This document shows, piece by piece, positions 16,667 to 24,584 of a stretch of DNA of 64,000 nucleotides. The notes under the pieces were generated by a model that was given only the letters and a program-made list of their open reading frames with translations, was not told the origin of the DNA and ran no database searches. The stretch comes from JBNKFV01 sp050290265 (GTDB lineage: Bacteria; Pseudomonadota; Gammaproteobacteria; Pseudomonadales; Cellvibrionaceae), in the NCBI GenBank assembly GCA_050290265.1, contig JBNKHI010000001.1:115339-179338 (forward strand), in the 5' to 3' direction. Made by a program: the position numbers and the translations under genes. Every line of letters starts with the position of its first letter. Position 1 is the stretch's first letter.

Positions 16667-17311
16667 ATGACAAAAATGTACTCCAGGTTCTTTCATCGCT
16701 TTGTCGGCGGTGCGTTATGCGGTGCACTTTTTTTGGGTGTAGCAAGCAGTGTTGCGCTAGCCGCTGAGCGTGTTTTCTATCGTTATACAAACGAAGATGG
16801 GGTTAGAGTCATCAATAATTCTATTCCCCCGGAATATGCCCAGAAAGGATATGAGGTCGTAAACATGTCCGGGCATGTTTTGAAGACTGTTGAGCCTGCT
16901 GTAGCGCCGGAAGACGCTGCTCGCGCTAATGCAGAGCGAGAGGAGCGAGAGCGGCTGGCTGCGTGGGATGCTGATTTGCTTCGCCGGTATAGCAGTATTA
17001 AAGACATTGAAGCTGCTAAAACCCGCCGTTTGCGAGACCTTGAAACAAATCTCAGTATTTTGCGCTCAAACATTGCAAACCTTCAGACGCAGATTCGTGC
17101 AGAACAAGCCAAGGCTGCCGACCTGGAGCGCAAGGGGCGGCAGGTGCCTCAAAGTGTGTTAGTCAAAATCAGCAATTTGCAGATTGAAGTGGAAGATGCG
17201 CGAGCTCAAGTGGAGGTGCGCCTGAAAGACTATGATGCTGTGGCGGCGCGCTTTGACCGAGATATAGAGCGTTTTAAGACAATTCAAGCGAGAGCTGCCG
17301 CTCAGCAGTAG
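16667..17311 (+). CDS. DUF4124-domain exported coiled-coil protein
   Basis: 214 residues. A signal peptide (GGALCGALFLGVASSVALA, cleavage after about residue 32) precedes a short DUF4124 domain (VFYRYTNEDGVRVINNSIPPEYAQKGYEVV, ~36-66), then a long Glu/Arg/Ala-rich coiled coil (~85-205). It is predicted periplasmic. DUF4124 proteins are frequent in gammaproteobacteria but have no agreed function. It follows pyrE by 48 bases and converges on slmA with only 25 bases between, so read-through antisense transcription is possible. Confidence 0.8.
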   Translation: MTKMYSRFFHRFVGGALCGALFLGVASSVALAAERVFYRYTNEDGVRVINNSIPPEYAQKGYEVVNMSGHVLKTVEPAVAPEDAARANAEREERERLAAWDADLLRRYSSIKDIEAAKTRRLRDLETNLSILRSNIANLQTQIRAEQAKAADLERKGRQVPQSVLVKISNLQIEVEDARAQVEVRLKDYDAVAARFDRDIERFKTIQARAAAQQ

Positions 17312-17336
17312 TTTTGTTGAATTGAATGCTGTTTGA

Positions 17337-17966
17337 TTAGATAGGTTGTCCGGCAGTTACGGGTTGTGGCGTTTGTCGGAAGAAACCGTGCACAACGACT
17401 GGCCATTGATCCTGCCAGTATTCGGTGGGGGGACGTTTAAATTCACTGCGTACAAATTGTGTAATACGCCCTTCCGCCATTGCCATCATTAAGTTCGCCG
17501 CTGCGGTTACCGGCAGGTTTGGGCGAATACCTTCCCGCATTTCTGCCTCGCGAATGATTTGCTTCAGTTGTGTCTCAACCCGATCAAAAAATTGTACGAC
17601 ACGACTGCGCAGCCGTTCGTTTTCACCTGCCAGAGCGTCGCCAGTGAGAATACGGGTAATTCCTGGGTTGCGTTCTGTAAATGTCAGAATAAGAAAAAGA
17701 ATTTTTTCGCAGCTTTCCAAAGCAGTGGTTTCGTCAGCCAAAATAACATTAATACGAGAGAAGACAGTTTCTTCGATAAATTCGATTAAACCTTCGAACA
17801 TCTTCGATTTGCTGGGAAAGTGTCGATACAGCGCAGCTTCAGAAACGCCGACTTGTTTTGCTAAGGCCGCCGTTGTAATACGGTTGCCCGGGCTCGCCTC
17901 AAGCATATGTGCCAGTGACTCGAGGATTTGTTGGCGGCGCGATATTTTATTTTTGCTAGTTGTCAT
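17337..17966 (-). CDS. slmA: Nucleoid occlusion factor SlmA
   Basis: 209-residue TetR-fold protein that binds specific DNA sites and blocks FtsZ assembly over the nucleoid. The helix-turn-helix (NRITTAALAKQVGVSEAALYRHFPSKSKMFEGLIEFIE, ~27-65) and the C-terminal part match SlmA rather than metabolic TetR repressors. It is the last gene of the minus-strand series coaBC-algC-argB-slmA; in E. coli slmA also lies near coaBC, dut, pyrE and rph. argB ends 219 bases upstream, a gap with no evident gene. Confidence 0.93.
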   Translation of the reverse strand: MTTSKNKISRRQQILESLAHMLEASPGNRITTAALAKQVGVSEAALYRHFPSKSKMFEGLIEFIEETVFSRINVILADETTALESCEKILFLILTFTERNPGITRILTGDALAGENERLRSRVVQFFDRVETQLKQIIREAEMREGIRPNLPVTAAANLMMAMAEGRITQFVRSEFKRPPTEYWQDQWPVVVHGFFRQTPQPVTAGQPI

Positions 17967-18185
17967 GGTTATTTGGCAAGGCTGCGTAGTCTTCAGTGAG
18001 TAAGGGGTATTGGGTCTGCGTTGTGAGAGATTCTCTCGCTGACCATTAGTTTGTTTGTCATCAAATACCGCTAGCAGAGTATCCTAGCGGCATCTTCTTG
18101 TGGCATCAATCACCAGTGAAGAGAAATTGCTTTCGTTGTCCCCCGGCCACTCCCGATTCTGTACCGCTGGTTCGATAACGGTCTA

Positions 18186-19097
18186 TTAAGGCGATGAAGG
18201 GCGCTGATTTGATATGAGTGTGCCAACGCCTGAATCAGTGAAAATTTCCAGTAATACGGCATGGTCTACACGGCCATCAATGATATGCGCGCTTGTCACT
18301 CCGCCTTTGACTGCGTCCAGGGCGCAAGCAATTTTCGGGAGCATGCCGCCGTATATAGTGCCGTCTGCTATCAATTCATCGACTTGCTGAGTCGTTAGTC
18401 CAGTGAGTACTTCGCCGCTCTTATTCTGCAAGCCAGACACATTGGTAAGCAGCATCAGTTTTTCTGCTTGTAAGACCTCAGCCATTTTCCCCGCTACCAA
18501 GTCAGCATTGATGTTATATGACTTTCCTTCCTGATCGACCCCGATGGGTGCAATGACGGGGATAAAGTTACTATGTTGTAGCATGTCAATAACTTCGCGA
18601 TTGATTGAGCGCACTTCGCCCACTTGCCCAATATCGATAATTTCTGGTGCTTGCATTTCTGGCGTTTTACGGCTGACGGTTAATTTTTTGGCTCGAATAA
18701 GCTGGCCGTCTTTGCCTGTTATCCCGATGGCCTGACCGCCGTTATGGTTGATCAAATTAACAATCTGCTTGTTCACAGTCGCACCGAGAACCATCTCTAC
18801 GACATCCATGGTTTCGCTATCGGTAACGCGCATACCGTCGACAAAAGAAGATTTAATGTTGAGCTTTTCCAATAGCTGGCCAATTTGTGGGCCGCCGCCA
18901 TGCACAACAATGGGGTTCATTCCCACGGTTTTCATCAAAACTATGTCACGGGCAAAACTATTCTGCAGTGCTTCGTCAATCATCGCATTGCCGCCAAACT
19001 TGACCACAATGGTCTTGCCGGTGAAACGTTGAATATACGGTAGTGCCTCTGTAAGTACATGGGCAATATTCATGGCGCTAGCTTGATTTAATGACAT
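18186..19097 (-). CDS. argB: Acetylglutamate kinase
   Basis: 303 residues. It phosphorylates N-acetylglutamate in arginine synthesis. Seen are VVKFGGNAM (phosphate-binding Gly loop), VVHGGGPQIG (substrate loop), VDGMRVTDSETMDVVEMVLGATVNKQIV and VIAPIGVDQEGKSYNINADLVAGKMAE (ATP and catalytic Lys/Asp). The N-terminal helix before the kinase core resembles arginine-sensitive, hexameric forms, so feedback inhibition is plausible. It lies 48 bases after the algC-like gene, as in Pseudomonas. Confidence 0.96.
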   Translation of the reverse strand: MSLNQASAMNIAHVLTEALPYIQRFTGKTIVVKFGGNAMIDEALQNSFARDIVLMKTVGMNPIVVHGGGPQIGQLLEKLNIKSSFVDGMRVTDSETMDVVEMVLGATVNKQIVNLINHNGGQAIGITGKDGQLIRAKKLTVSRKTPEMQAPEIIDIGQVGEVRSINREVIDMLQHSNFIPVIAPIGVDQEGKSYNINADLVAGKMAEVLQAEKLMLLTNVSGLQNKSGEVLTGLTTQQVDELIADGTIYGGMLPKIACALDAVKGGVTSAHIIDGRVDHAVLLEIFTDSGVGTLISNQRPSSP

Positions 19098-19145
19098 ATT
19101 GGTGTTTCCAGTTACAGCATTTGTTAGTGGGTGTTGGCCTATTGA

Positions 19146-21614
19146 TCAGGCAAAGTTCAAGGACAGTGTTGGGTCTATTTTCAGGAGTTCGCGTTCGAAG
19201 AGCTTTTGTAATTGAGTGATAACCTCTTCGGTCTCGCCCTCAAATCTGAGCGTCAGTGCAGCACTGGTATTTGATGCTCGCACAAGGCCCCAGCCTTTGG
19301 CAAATTCGACCCGAATACCGTCAAGGCTGGTGATTTTACCGGATTGGAAGTCACCTTGATCCAGTAATTTACGAATCAGATCGAATTTTTTCTCTTCGGC
19401 TATTGGCACAATGATTTCTGGCGTCACAGGTAGTGCGGGGAATGAGTCAAAAATACTGTCAATGTCTTGATCTCGCAGGCTCATGATTTCGATAAGGCGA
19501 GCCGCTGCATACATACCATCATCAAACCCGTACCAACGGTCTTTAATAAAGATATGTCCAGAGTATTCGCCCCCCAGCATCGCGCCTGTTTCCTGCATCT
19601 TCGCGCGCATATGAGCGTGGCCTGTACGTGCCATAATGGGCCGGCCTCCGTAACTGCTGACCAAGCTGTTGAGTTGACGCGTTGATTTAACGTCAAATAG
19701 CACGTCGGTCCCAGGGTTACGGGAGACAATGTCTTTCGCAAATAACATCAGCAACCTATCTGGCCAGATAATTTCACCTTTGGGTGTGACAACACAGAGG
19801 CGGTCGCCGTCTCCATCAAAGGCTACGCCCAAGTCAGCGCTGCAATCTTTGACTTTAGTGATAAGCGCTTGCAGGTTTTCAGCTATGGTTGGATCTGGGT
19901 TGTGGTTGGGGAAGTTACCATCAATGTCGCAGAACAGAGGGGTTACATCACAGCCTAGTTCTTCAAAAAGTGCGGGGGCGCAGCCACCGGTGATACCGTT
20001 GCCTGCATCGATAACTATGTGCATGTCGCCTGCAAGAGCGACGTCTGAGAATATGCGATCAATGTAGTCAGGAATTAACTCAATGGTGGCTTCTTCGCCC
20101 TGCCCCTGTGCGAAATCCTGTCGCTGCATCAGCAGGCGCAGGTCCTGTATCGCATCATCTGCCAGAGTGGTGTTGTTAATAACGATTTTAAAGCCATTGT
20201 ATTGGCCAGGGTTGTGACTGGCGGTTACCATGACCCCGCTACTACATTCACTATTTTCTTCGATGCCGTAATAAAGCACAGGCGTAGGCACTGCCCCGGC
20301 GTTGATGACATGACAGCCGGTGCTGAGCAGGCCGTCTACCAACGCATCGCACAGCGACTCGCTGTGCAGGCGTCCATCCCGGCCTACCAGTATAGCTGTC
20401 TGATTATGTTGTAGCGCGGTTGTCCCGATGGCTGCGCCGAGCAGTCGAGCAAATTCTTCATTAATTTCCGGGCCGACGAGGCCGCGGATATCGTAAGAGC
20501 GAAAAACCTGAGCGGGGATACTAGCGGAATCGTCATCTATGGGCGGTACGTTAGCGGTGGCTGCGTTACCGTCCAGGCTGATCAGGTCTTCGTCTTCCAG
20601 TGAGACATCGACGTCGTCGATAGTGCGTTGCTGATGAACCGGGCTGTTTACGGCCGATGCAGACACGCCCATAGCGCTGGCTGTAGCCAAGGTGCTGCCC
20701 TTGATTTGTTGCTGTTTGTCACGGCGTTGCTGCAGAACGCGACCCAGGCTATAGCCTCCGGCGATGGCCAATACCAATAGTAGTACTATCCCAATAAGTG
20801 GGAATGTTGGGTTAACTCGGGATCCGTCGATTACCTGCATGGACGGGCGGTAATTTATTTGCCAGAAACCATTGCCTAGGGGTTCGCTGAAGAGCGGCCC
20901 GCTACCAGTTCCGCCTTCGGCGAGTATCTGCGTGTTCCGGCCAAATTGTTGTACGATTTCGACGCTGCCTGAATTGAGCTCAAGCGCATTGAGCTGGTCG
21001 ACCATAGCGTTTTGTGACAAGCGAATAAAAATGGCGCCTAGACTGGGTTGTTCTGGATCCTGTGCGGGCACTTCAGCCGCGATATTGATGACGAAATCGG
21101 ACCCGATTTGGCTGGCTTCGGGAAAAACTTTTTGTTTCTGTTGTGCTCTATTGATCATGTCGAGTTCGGCAAAGCGAATGGGATTATTTTCGCTGTCGCG
21201 GAGGCTGGCTTGGTCGAGGGCAAAAAATTCGCTGCTGTAGAGGTGTTTAAATTGATTCTGCAGCTTACTTGCCAACATTGGCCATTGCTCTGCCGGGTCT
21301 TCGCTAAGACCTTTCTTTACTACTGTAGATTCTGAAAACTGTTTGAGCTGTTCTTGCCAGCGATCAATAGCTGTATTCAATTGATTGGCAAAGCTCTTAA
21401 CCTGATTCTCACTAATAACCTGCAGGTTGTGTTGGCTCTGTTCGTTAATAAAAGTGTTATATATCCAATAGCTAGCCCCCACAGCGATTGCAAAAAAAAT
21501 AAAAACGGTTGCCAATAGCACGGTGGGAAGTGGTGCTTTCGACTTGGTTGCTGCCTTTTTTTCGGGGTCCACTAAACGATCCTTTTTGTCTATGGCCTGT
21601 GGGGAATGGCCCAA
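19146..21614 (-). CDS. algC: Phosphomannomutase/phosphoglucomutase with N-terminal membrane module (AlgC-like)
   Basis: 822 residues. Residues ~365-822 are a full AlgC-type mutase that interconverts hexose 1- and 6-phosphates for polysaccharide and LPS precursors: FRSYDIRG, the phosphoserine loop TASHNPGQYNGFK (~467), the Mg loop AFDGDGDRL (~600), the sugar loop GEYSGHIF and the C-terminal phosphate loop RASNTSAALTLRFEGE. In front lies a module with two hydrophobic helices (~29-52 and ~271-290) that bracket an extracytoplasmic domain of ~220 residues, then a linker. Some pseudomonad AlgC proteins have the same extension. The membrane part may tether the enzyme near exopolysaccharide machinery or sense a signal (inference). 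The dut gene that usually sits between coaBC and algC is absent. Confidence 0.9.
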   Translation of the reverse strand: MGHSPQAIDKKDRLVDPEKKAATKSKAPLPTVLLATVFIFFAIAVGASYWIYNTFINEQSQHNLQVISENQVKSFANQLNTAIDRWQEQLKQFSESTVVKKGLSEDPAEQWPMLASKLQNQFKHLYSSEFFALDQASLRDSENNPIRFAELDMINRAQQKQKVFPEASQIGSDFVINIAAEVPAQDPEQPSLGAIFIRLSQNAMVDQLNALELNSGSVEIVQQFGRNTQILAEGGTGSGPLFSEPLGNGFWQINYRPSMQVIDGSRVNPTFPLIGIVLLLVLAIAGGYSLGRVLQQRRDKQQQIKGSTLATASAMGVSASAVNSPVHQQRTIDDVDVSLEDEDLISLDGNAATANVPPIDDDSASIPAQVFRSYDIRGLVGPEINEEFARLLGAAIGTTALQHNQTAILVGRDGRLHSESLCDALVDGLLSTGCHVINAGAVPTPVLYYGIEENSECSSGVMVTASHNPGQYNGFKIVINNTTLADDAIQDLRLLMQRQDFAQGQGEEATIELIPDYIDRIFSDVALAGDMHIVIDAGNGITGGCAPALFEELGCDVTPLFCDIDGNFPNHNPDPTIAENLQALITKVKDCSADLGVAFDGDGDRLCVVTPKGEIIWPDRLLMLFAKDIVSRNPGTDVLFDVKSTRQLNSLVSSYGGRPIMARTGHAHMRAKMQETGAMLGGEYSGHIFIKDRWYGFDDGMYAAARLIEIMSLRDQDIDSIFDSFPALPVTPEIIVPIAEEKKFDLIRKLLDQGDFQSGKITSLDGIRVEFAKGWGLVRASNTSAALTLRFEGETEEVITQLQKLFERELLKIDPTLSLNFA

Positions 21615-21687
21615 TAACTTTGGGTGGTCGGTAATTTGTAACCGTTATTTACACTATTGGTGAGTAAAACCCTACCTGATTTTTAGC

Positions 21688-22896
21688 TTAGCCTAGGCGT
21701 TTGGCTATCAGTGCAATAATGTCACGGGCTAATTGGCTTTTATTGCGTTGTGTTAGCATCTGATTGCCGGAACCTTCTACTATTGTGACGGCATTATCCT
21801 CGGCGTCAAAACCAATGCTTTGATTTGAGACATCGTTGGCGATCACCATGTGGAGTTTCTTCCGAACCAGCTTATCTTCTGCGTAAGTCACGATATTCTG
21901 AGTTTCAGCGGCAAAACCTACCATAAACGGGGGTGATGGTAATGCAGCAACACTGGCAATAATATCTGGATTTTTGACGAGTGTTAGCGTCAGCGTATCG
22001 CTTTCAGTGGTTTTTTTTATTTTTTGTGTCGCTATGTCCTCTGCTCGGTAATCTGCCACTGCTGCCGCACCGATAAAAATGTCTGCCTTACTGGCTGCAG
22101 TGAGCGCTGCTTCGTGCATTTGTCGGGCAGATTCCACGTTTACCATCGACACTCGCTCTGGCGCTCCTAGTGCAGTCGGTCCACTGATTAAGATTGTCTT
22201 GGCACCCGCCTCCACCGCGGCTTGTGCGAGCGCATAGCCCATTTTGCCGGAGCTTTTATTGCTGATGTAGCGAACTGGGTCCAGTGCTTCTCGAGTAGGG
22301 CCGGCGGTAATTACGACTGTCTTGCCGCTGAGAAGTCCCGACTCAAACAGTTCTGCTGCGGCTTGGCAGAGCTGGTCTGCTTCAAGCATCCGGCCGAATC
22401 CGACATCACCACATGCCTGGCTGCCACTGGCTGGGCCAAAAAGATGTATGCCGCGTTGCTGCAGTGTCTGGATATTGTTTTGTGTGCCCGCGTTGGCCCA
22501 CATGCCTTGATTCATTGCTGGCGCAAGCGCAATAGGGGATTTGCTAGCCAAACAGACTGTGCTCAGCAGATCGTTGCCCAGGCCTTGTGCAAGGCGCGCG
22601 ATAAAATCGGCGCTGGCCGGTGCAACCAAAATTAAATCTGCCCAGCGCGCCAGTTCGATATGTCCCATGCCAGCTTCGGCTTCGGCATCGAGCAGTTCGG
22701 TATGCACCTTATGGCCAGATAGAGCCTGAAGCGTCAGGGGTGTAATAAAGGCTTGGGCGCCTTGGGTCATTATTACTTGCACTGTTGCGCCAGCATCCTG
22801 CAGCCGGCGAACGAGTTCTGCGGCTTTGTAGGCTGCAATGCCGCCGGTAATGCCCAAGAGAATCTGTTTGTTGGTTAAGCGTGCTAAGGGCTGCAT
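21688..22896 (-). CDS. coaBC: Bifunctional phosphopantothenoylcysteine decarboxylase / phosphopantothenate-cysteine ligase
   Basis: 402 residues, fused CoaC (1-~190) and CoaB (~190-402) as in most bacteria. CoaC is FMN-dependent: GITGGIAAYKAAELVRRL, the His in GHIELARWAD, ILVAPASADF and the substrate motif APAMNQGMW are seen. CoaB shows ITAGPTREALDPVRYISNKSSGKMGYALAQ and the Lys-rich KKLHMVIANDV region. The enzyme makes 4'-phosphopantetheine for coenzyme A. It is divergent from radC and is followed by the algC-like gene. Confidence 0.97.
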   Translation of the reverse strand: MQPLARLTNKQILLGITGGIAAYKAAELVRRLQDAGATVQVIMTQGAQAFITPLTLQALSGHKVHTELLDAEAEAGMGHIELARWADLILVAPASADFIARLAQGLGNDLLSTVCLASKSPIALAPAMNQGMWANAGTQNNIQTLQQRGIHLFGPASGSQACGDVGFGRMLEADQLCQAAAELFESGLLSGKTVVITAGPTREALDPVRYISNKSSGKMGYALAQAAVEAGAKTILISGPTALGAPERVSMVNVESARQMHEAALTAASKADIFIGAAAVADYRAEDIATQKIKKTTESDTLTLTLVKNPDIIASVAALPSPPFMVGFAAETQNIVTYAEDKLVRKKLHMVIANDVSNQSIGFDAEDNAVTIVEGSGNQMLTQRNKSQLARDIIALIAKRLG

Positions 22897-23057
22897 ATCG
22901 AATGCGGGTACCTGTCAAAAAGACCGAGCTCGTCAATATAGAGCCAACGGTGAGTTAAAGTTGCGGCTACGATAGCACTGCTATAGATTATTGCCAGCCC
23001 CGAATGGGCGAGATTTATTTTAACAAGGAAGTACTTACTAACCTCAAGGAGTGCGTA

Positions 23058-23732
23058 GTGTCGATTAGCGATTGGCCTATCGCGGAAAGGCCGCGAGAGA
23101 AATTATTACAAATGGGTCCCGGCAGTTTGTCTGATGCTGAGTTGTTGGCGATTTTTTTGCGTACCGGTGTTGCTGGCAAATCAGCCGTTGATCTTGCTCG
23201 AGATCTGTTGCTGCAGTTTGATGGTTTGCGTGGATTACTGGAGGCTTCGCAAGCTGGTTTTTGTCAGGCCAAGGGCCTGGGTGCTGCCAAGTATGCGCAG
23301 CTTCAAGCAGTGCTTGAAATGGCACGCCGACACATGTCCGAAACCCTGATGCGTGGCGACGCGCTGACTAGTAGTCAGGTGGTGAAAGAGTATTTACGGG
23401 CCAAATTGCGGCATTTACGCCATGAAGTGTTTGCCATTTTATACTTGGATAACCAGCACCGGGTTATTGATTACGAGGAGCTTTTTCGTGGCACTATTGA
23501 TGGTGCCAGTGTTTACAGTCGTGAGGTAGTCAAACAAACTCTGCATTTTAATGCGGCTGCGGTTATTTTTGCGCACAATCACCCTTCCGGTGTAGCCGAA
23601 CCGAGTAAGGCAGATCGGCAAATCACTGATCATTTGAAAATGGCTTTGGATCTCGTGGATGTAAGAGTGCTTGACCACATGGTGGTCGGTGATGCTGATG
23701 TCATTTCTTTTGCTGAGCGCGGCTGGCTCTAG
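23058..23732 (+). CDS. radC: RadC family JAB/MPN-domain protein
   Basis: 224 residues, family length. GTG 23058 is chosen because AAGGAG (23046-23051) is six bases upstream and the protein then begins SISDWPIAERPREKLL, the standard RadC start. A helix-hairpin-helix part (~30-90) is followed by the JAMM motif: FRGTIDGASVYSREVVK, HNHPSGVAEPSKAD. Despite the name, a role in repair is not established. It is divergent from coaBC, a widely conserved pairing. Confidence 0.95.
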   Translation: MSISDWPIAERPREKLLQMGPGSLSDAELLAIFLRTGVAGKSAVDLARDLLLQFDGLRGLLEASQAGFCQAKGLGAAKYAQLQAVLEMARRHMSETLMRGDALTSSQVVKEYLRAKLRHLRHEVFAILYLDNQHRVIDYEELFRGTIDGASVYSREVVKQTLHFNAAAVIFAHNHPSGVAEPSKADRQITDHLKMALDLVDVRVLDHMVVGDADVISFAERGWL

Positions 23733-24038
23733 CGTGAACGGGTAAAAAGTGAAAAAAACGGACAAAAAATCAACGCGGCGTTGCTATTGGTCAATGCTTC
23801 TGGTATAAATCGCGCCTCATTTTTTCCGTCGAGGCAAACGGCTCCCCGTTTAAGGCCTGACTGTCCAGCCTGAGTTACTGTGGAGTAAGTCGGCAGTTGA
23901 TAGCAGGTTGCGAGTAATCGCATGGGCCCGGTGTAAACCATGCCTTTGCCGGCCCCGCTGGGTTGTCAGTGGGCCAGAAAGAATTTTGATTAAATTGGCG
24001 CCAGTGGCGGCTACTTACTTAATTTACGAGGCAAGAAG
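23733..24038. other. Leader region of rpmB
   Basis: 306 bases between radC and rpmB. It contains the promoter at 23781-23809, a GC-rich discriminator and a long leader of ~220 bases. No gene is seen. Confidence 0.6.
23781..23809 (+). promoter_or_regulatory. Sigma-70 promoter of rpmB-rpmG
   Basis: TTGCTA (23781-23786), 17-bp spacer, TATAAA (23804-23809), followed by the GC-rich stretch TCGCGCC, as seen in stringently controlled promoters of ribosomal genes. Confidence 0.7.
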
Positions 24039-24275
24039 ATGTCTAAGGTCTGTCAAGTTACCGGCAAGCGCCCTGTAACTGGTAACAATGTTTCTCACGC
24101 AAAAAACCACACTAAGCGTCGTTTTTTGCCGAACCTGCAATCTCACCGCTTTTGGGTAGAAGCAGAAAAACGTTTTGTTAAATTGCGTGTAACTGCCAAA
24201 GGCATGCGTGTAATCGACAAAAAAGGTATTGAAACTGTTTTGGCTGAGCTGCGTGCTCGTGGTGAGAAGGTCTAA
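24039..24275 (+). CDS. rpmB: 50S ribosomal protein L28
   Basis: 78 residues beginning MSKVCQVTGKRPVTGNNVSHAKNHTKRRF, full length, with Arg/Lys-rich rRNA-binding character. Only one Cys is present, so this is a form without a zinc ribbon. Preceded by GAGGCAAG. rpmG follows after 72 bases in the same transcript. Confidence 0.98.
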   Translation: MSKVCQVTGKRPVTGNNVSHAKNHTKRRFLPNLQSHRFWVEAEKRFVKLRVTAKGMRVIDKKGIETVLAELRARGEKV

Positions 24276-24347
24276 TCCTTCTCTAGCAATGCCTTAGCAA
24301 CGTTGAGCGTTTAGCGCCTTCGCAAAGTTAACTGGGAGAATTACATC

Positions 24348-24503
24348 ATGCGTGACAAAATTCGTTTGAATTCCAGCGCCGGTACAGGTCATTTTTACAC
24401 TACGACCAAAAACAAGCGCACCATGCCAGAGAAAATGGAGATCAAGAAATTTGATCCTGTCGTTCGTAAGCATGTTATGTATAAAGAAGGCAAAATCAAA
24501 TAA
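24348..24503 (+). CDS. rpmG: 50S ribosomal protein L33
   Basis: A 51-codon gene translating to MRDKIRLNSSAGTGHFYTT..., ending FDPVVRKHVMYKEGKIK. It lacks the Cys pairs of the zinc-binding form, so it is the C-minus type. GGGAG precedes ATG 24348. rpmB-rpmG order and the terminator just after support it fully. Confidence 0.97.
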   Translation: MRDKIRLNSSAGTGHFYTTTKNKRTMPEKMEIKKFDPVVRKHVMYKEGKIK

Positions 24504-24524
24504 GGTTTTGTTTTTCTGAATACT

Positions 24525-24561
24525 AAAAACCCGCACCGTCTTTGACGTTGCGGGTTTTTTT
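24525..24561 (+). terminator. Rho-independent terminator after rpmG
   Basis: AACCCGCA / TGCGGGTT outer stem and CGTC-TTT-GACG inner stem with a single mismatch between them, followed by TTTTTTT. Confidence 0.93.
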
Positions 24562-24584
24562 ATGGCTGCGTTATCGCAAACCAG

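Noticed and set aside
17425..18003. 192-codon open frame opposite slmA
   Set aside because: Fully antisense to a well conserved gene, with no domain or start signal of its own.
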